From Oscillospiraceae bacterium (GTDB lineage Bacteria; Bacillota; Clostridia; Oscillospirales; Oscillospiraceae), in NCBI GenBank assembly GCA_017521875.1, contig JAFXBH010000314.1, forward strand, positions 1 to 7,160: DNA of 7,160 bases, given 5' to 3'. A program made the position numbers and the translations under genes. Position 1 is the first letter of the stretch; the number at the start of each line of letters is the position of its first letter. The notes beneath the pieces were generated by a model. The model had not been told where the DNA came from, did not search any database, and worked only from the letters and a program-made list of their open reading frames with translations. Positions 4,898 to 7,160 of this stretch are shown here, piece by piece.

Positions 4898-6256
4898 TTA
4901 TGCTTTGGCTTGGGTACGGTCAAAACTGTGAATCCAGTCGGCCTTCAGGAAGTAAATCAGGAAAATGATGCTGCTCAGGGACCAACTGATGGGATAGGCC
5001 CAGGAAACAGTGGTCAGTTCGTTGACGATCTTCACCGCCACAGTGATATAGGATACCCGGATCAGACACCAACAGGCCAGCATAATAAACATAGGCACGG
5101 TGGCTTTGCCTGCGCCCCGCATCACACCGGCAATGCAGTGGGAGAACGACAGCAGGAAATAGAACAGACAGATGGTCCGCATATGCCGAACGCCAAAGTC
5201 AATGGCTTCCGCGGTTTCACTGAAAAGACCAATCAGTTGCGGCGCAAACAGGTAGGAAAGGATGCCGATTGCTTCTGCAGTAACACAACTGCAGATCACA
5301 CCAAAGGCAACGCCTTTTTTTACTCGCTGATGATGTCCTGCGCCCAGATTTTGCCCCACAAATGTGGAAAGCGCCTGCATAAAGCAGGTGACCGGCAGGA
5401 ATGCGAAGCCTTCCAGTTTGGAGTAAGAGCCGCAGCCGGCCATAGCCGCCTTGCCGAAACTGTTAATGTTGGCCTGTACTACCACATTGGCAATGGAGAT
5501 GACACTGTTCTGGATACCGGAAGGAACACCGTAGCGGATGATATCAAGGAGACTGCCTTTGTGACAGCGAATCTTTTTGATACTGATCCGGTAGGGCGCA
5601 TCCACCCGCAGTAGATGTAAAAAGCACAGTAGGGCGCTGAAACCCTGAGAGATCGTAGTGGCAATGGCGGCAGCGCCTACGCCAAAACCCAACACTGCCA
5701 CAAATACCATATCCAGTCCGATATTCAGAAATGTAGAGAAAATCAGATAATACAAAGGGTGCTTACTGTCTCCCACGGCGTGGAGGATACCCACAAAAAT
5801 ATTGTACATAACAATAAAAATGGCACCCAGGAAGTAGTAACGAAAATAGTCGATAGACTGGGGAAGCACCTCCTCCGGTGTGCCCATCCACCGCAGGATG
5901 ACAGGGGTCAGCGCAACGCCGGACAGGGTCAGAATCACACCGGTGATCAAACCGAAGCCAATGGCGGTGTGAATGGCCCTGCTCATAGAGTCGTATTGCT
6001 TGGCTCCGAAAGTTTTGGCGATGATCACACCGGCACCCATAGCCAGGCCGTTGAAGAAACTGACCATCATAAAGATCAGACTGCCGGAGGAACTAACTGC
6101 CGCCAAGGCGTCATCGCCTATGTAATTGCCTACACACCAGGCATCAAAGGTGTTGTATAACTGCTGAAAGATATTGCCCAGAAACACAGGCAAGGCAAAC
6201 AGCAGCATAGATTTCCAAATCGACCCCTCGGTGAGGGAATGCTGTTTCGCGTGCAA
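4898..6256 (-). CDS. MATE family efflux transporter (DinF/NorM-like)
   Basis: This encodes 452 residues from the chosen start, the usual length for a 12-helix MATE transporter in the cytoplasmic membrane. These proteins export drugs or metabolites in exchange for Na+ or H+; the substrate cannot be told here. Visible marks include the N-terminal LTEGSIWKSMLLFALPVFLG, then FQQLYNTFDAW (30-40), ILHAVGDSKHPL (157-168), LNIGLDMVF (177-185), YGVPSGIQNS (242-251) opening the second half, and FVGQNLGAG (299-307). I chose TTG at 6256 because GAGGTG (6263-6268) stands 6 nt upstream and the protein then begins directly at the conserved segment. A GTG at 6286 in the same frame would add ten residues but has no ribosome binding site. 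The gene lies 45 nt downstream of the TerB-like gene and is the last gene of its unit. Confidence 0.9.
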   Translation of the reverse strand: MHAKQHSLTEGSIWKSMLLFALPVFLGNIFQQLYNTFDAWCVGNYIGDDALAAVSSSGSLIFMMVSFFNGLAMGAGVIIAKTFGAKQYDSMSRAIHTAIGFGLITGVILTLSGVALTPVILRWMGTPEEVLPQSIDYFRYYFLGAIFIVMYNIFVGILHAVGDSKHPLYYLIFSTFLNIGLDMVFVAVLGFGVGAAAIATTISQGFSALLCFLHLLRVDAPYRISIKKIRCHKGSLLDIIRYGVPSGIQNSVISIANVVVQANINSFGKAAMAGCGSYSKLEGFAFLPVTCFMQALSTFVGQNLGAGHHQRVKKGVAFGVICSCVTAEAIGILSYLFAPQLIGLFSETAEAIDFGVRHMRTICLFYFLLSFSHCIAGVMRGAGKATVPMFIMLACWCLIRVSYITVAVKIVNELTTVSWAYPISWSLSSIIFLIYFLKADWIHSFDRTQAKA

Positions 6257-6262
6257 ATCCCG

Positions 6263-6268
6263 CACCTC
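6263..6268 (-). promoter_or_regulatory. ribosome binding site that decides the MATE start
   Basis: GAGGTG on the minus strand, 6 nt before TTG 6256. It supports the TTG over the in-frame GTG at 6286, which has only AT-rich sequence without a purine block upstream. Confidence 0.65.
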
Positions 6269-6301
6269 TTTCCCTAAAAAACCCACTTATGTACGGTTTT
6301 G

Positions 6302-6724
6302 TTATTCAAATAACTTCCGGATAAACGCTGTTTCTTCCTTGGCGATTTTTTCATCCACCGCAGCAAGGGTGGTAACCAGCATAATGGTATCGGCCTTAAT
6401 GTCCTCACCCATATTGTCGGCAAAATGATCTACAAGATCCGGCATTTTACTATCGTACATCTTAATCAGTTTGGAAACTTCTTCATCATTTATATTCATT
6501 ACTTCTTTCAGCATTTTCTTTTCTAAAGCAGAAAGAACGCCGTCCGCGCCGACTGCTGAGAGGATGATGGATGCCAGCATATAGTAGCCGTTGTGTTCAG
6601 GATCTACCTTTTGGCATGGGGGTGTCAACCGCTTGACGGCCTCCTTTGCCAGATCTACAAGAACTTCATAATCGGTGTTGACATATTTCTGCATCAGTTC
6701 ATTAAAGCCGGTTGTATCACTCAT
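6302..6724 (-). CDS. TerB-like (tellurite resistance TerB fold) small protein
   Basis: This encodes 140 residues, soluble and largely helical, with no signal peptide or membrane segment. Two related acidic helix motifs are visible: GADGVLSALEKKMLKEV (59-75) and AAVDEKIAKEETAFIRKLF (121-139). The pairing of an A-(D/V)-D-x-x-(I/L)-x-x-x-E pattern twice is typical of the TerB fold, whose founding member belongs to tellurite/stress (Ter) systems; the fold is thought to sense or bind metal near membranes. No other Ter genes are present here, so a tellurite role should not be assumed. AAGGAG lies 8 nt before the ATG. The gene starts 26 nt after the mscS stop and is followed by the MATE gene, consistent with one transcript. 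Family assignment is by motif and moderate in confidence. Confidence 0.6.
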   Translation of the reverse strand: MSDTTGFNELMQKYVNTDYEVLVDLAKEAVKRLTPPCQKVDPEHNGYYMLASIILSAVGADGVLSALEKKMLKEVMNINDEEVSKLIKMYDSKMPDLVDHFADNMGEDIKADTIMLVTTLAAVDEKIAKEETAFIRKLFE

Positions 6725-6750
6725 AACAATTCTCCTTGGAAGATGTATAA

Positions 6751-7160
6751 TTATTGATTTTTGATATGCACATCCATTTGGGGAAAGGGAATAGAGATGC
6801 CGTTCTCATCGAAGGCAGTCTTCACATTCTCCATAATGTCAAAATAAACAGTCCAGTAGTCAGTGTTTTCACACCAGATACGGGCGGTGTAGATCAGAGC
6901 GCTGTCGCCATGCTGGGAGAGACGGACAAAGGGCGCAGGATCCTGAAGAGCCTTGGGATGGGCGGCAATGGCGGAGCAGATAATATCCTTGACTTTTTCG
7001 TCGTTGCTGTTGTAAGCAACGCTAAAAGATAGGTCTACCCGGCGCAGGGATTCTGTGGAATAGTTCTTGATGCTGGAGTTGGTAAGAGAGCCGTTGGGTA
7101 TGGTGATGCGCTTGTTGTCCGGGGTGAGCAGTTCGGTGTATACAACAGAAATGCCTACCA
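6751..7160 (-). CDS. mscS: small-conductance mechanosensitive channel (MscS family), C-terminal part
   Basis: The frame is open from the right edge to TAA at 6751-6753; 135 residues are visible and the start lies outside the window. The visible part begins VGISVVYTELLTPDNKRITI, followed by PNGSLTNSSIKNYS, which is the MscS beta domain with its signature PDNKR and IPNG elements. After this come the alpha/beta cytoplasmic portion (RRVDLSFSVAYNSND, then RLSQHGDSALIYTARIWC) and the ending GISIPFPQMDVHIKNQ, a typical MscS C-terminus. The pore helices are not in view. MscS channels open under membrane tension to release solutes during osmotic downshock. No frameshift is visible. The TerB-like gene begins 26 nt downstream, so it and the MATE gene are probably read from the same message. 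Confidence 0.9.
   Translation of the reverse strand, partial: VGISVVYTELLTPDNKRITIPNGSLTNSSIKNYSTESLRRVDLSFSVAYNSNDEKVKDIICSAIAAHPKALQDPAPFVRLSQHGDSALIYTARIWCENTDYWTVYFDIMENVKTAFDENGISIPFPQMDVHIKNQ

Noticed and set aside
4787..5614. 275-residue plus-strand open frame opposite the MATE gene
   Set aside because: Low-complexity polar translation with no domain; the opposite strand holds an unmistakable MATE transporter.

Overview
The window reads as chromosomal DNA of an anaerobic, probably gut-dwelling member of the Clostridia (Firmicutes/Bacillota, perhaps Oscillospirales). The grounds are indirect: strong AGGAGG-type ribosome binding sites, sigma-A promoters with TGn extended -10 boxes, a two-subunit class I [4Fe-4S] fumarase, a TIGR01212-type radical SAM protein, and a GTAG-plus-hairpin repeat with its RAYT transposase. 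No rRNA, tRNA, CRISPR array, prophage or plasmid gene is visible.

Layout. (1) Bases 1-565, minus strand: a small three-helix membrane protein with a near-consensus promoter, followed 3 nt later by the N-terminal part of a REP-associated tyrosine transposase (RAYT) that runs off the window. A REP-like palindrome lies inside the RAYT reading frame. (2) Bases 566-790: a divergent intergenic region holding two back-to-back promoters and, between them, a tandem/inverted repeat with two TGTCGAA (Spo0A-box-like) motifs. (3) Bases 791-2221, plus strand: a YgjV-type membrane protein and a YhcC-type radical SAM protein in a two-gene unit ending at a terminator. (4) Bases 2261-3826, plus strand: promoter, fumarase alpha and beta subunits one nucleotide apart, and a very strong terminator. 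(5) Bases 3886-4770, minus strand: a DUF11-repeat protein with no signal peptide, convergent with the fumarase unit and separated from it by a second hairpin. (6) Bases 4865-7160, minus strand: an apparent three-gene unit running mscS (C-terminal part only), a TerB-like protein, then a MATE/DinF-type exporter and a terminator.

How the genes work together. Fumarase alpha and beta form one enzyme that interconverts fumarate and malate. The mscS-terB-MATE unit combines an osmotic safety channel, a small cytosolic TerB-fold protein and a drug/metabolite exporter, which suggests envelope or stress homeostasis, but that is inference from adjacency. The other genes have no clear functional link to each other.

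I did not find a convincing new multi-gene system. The points most worth a second look are the GTAG-hairpin repeat inside the RAYT coding sequence, the paired Spo0A-like boxes between the divergent promoters, the dyad over the -35 of the fumarase promoter, and the cysteine-free DUF11 protein that lacks any export signal. All family assignments come from recognising motifs by eye; no database search was run.
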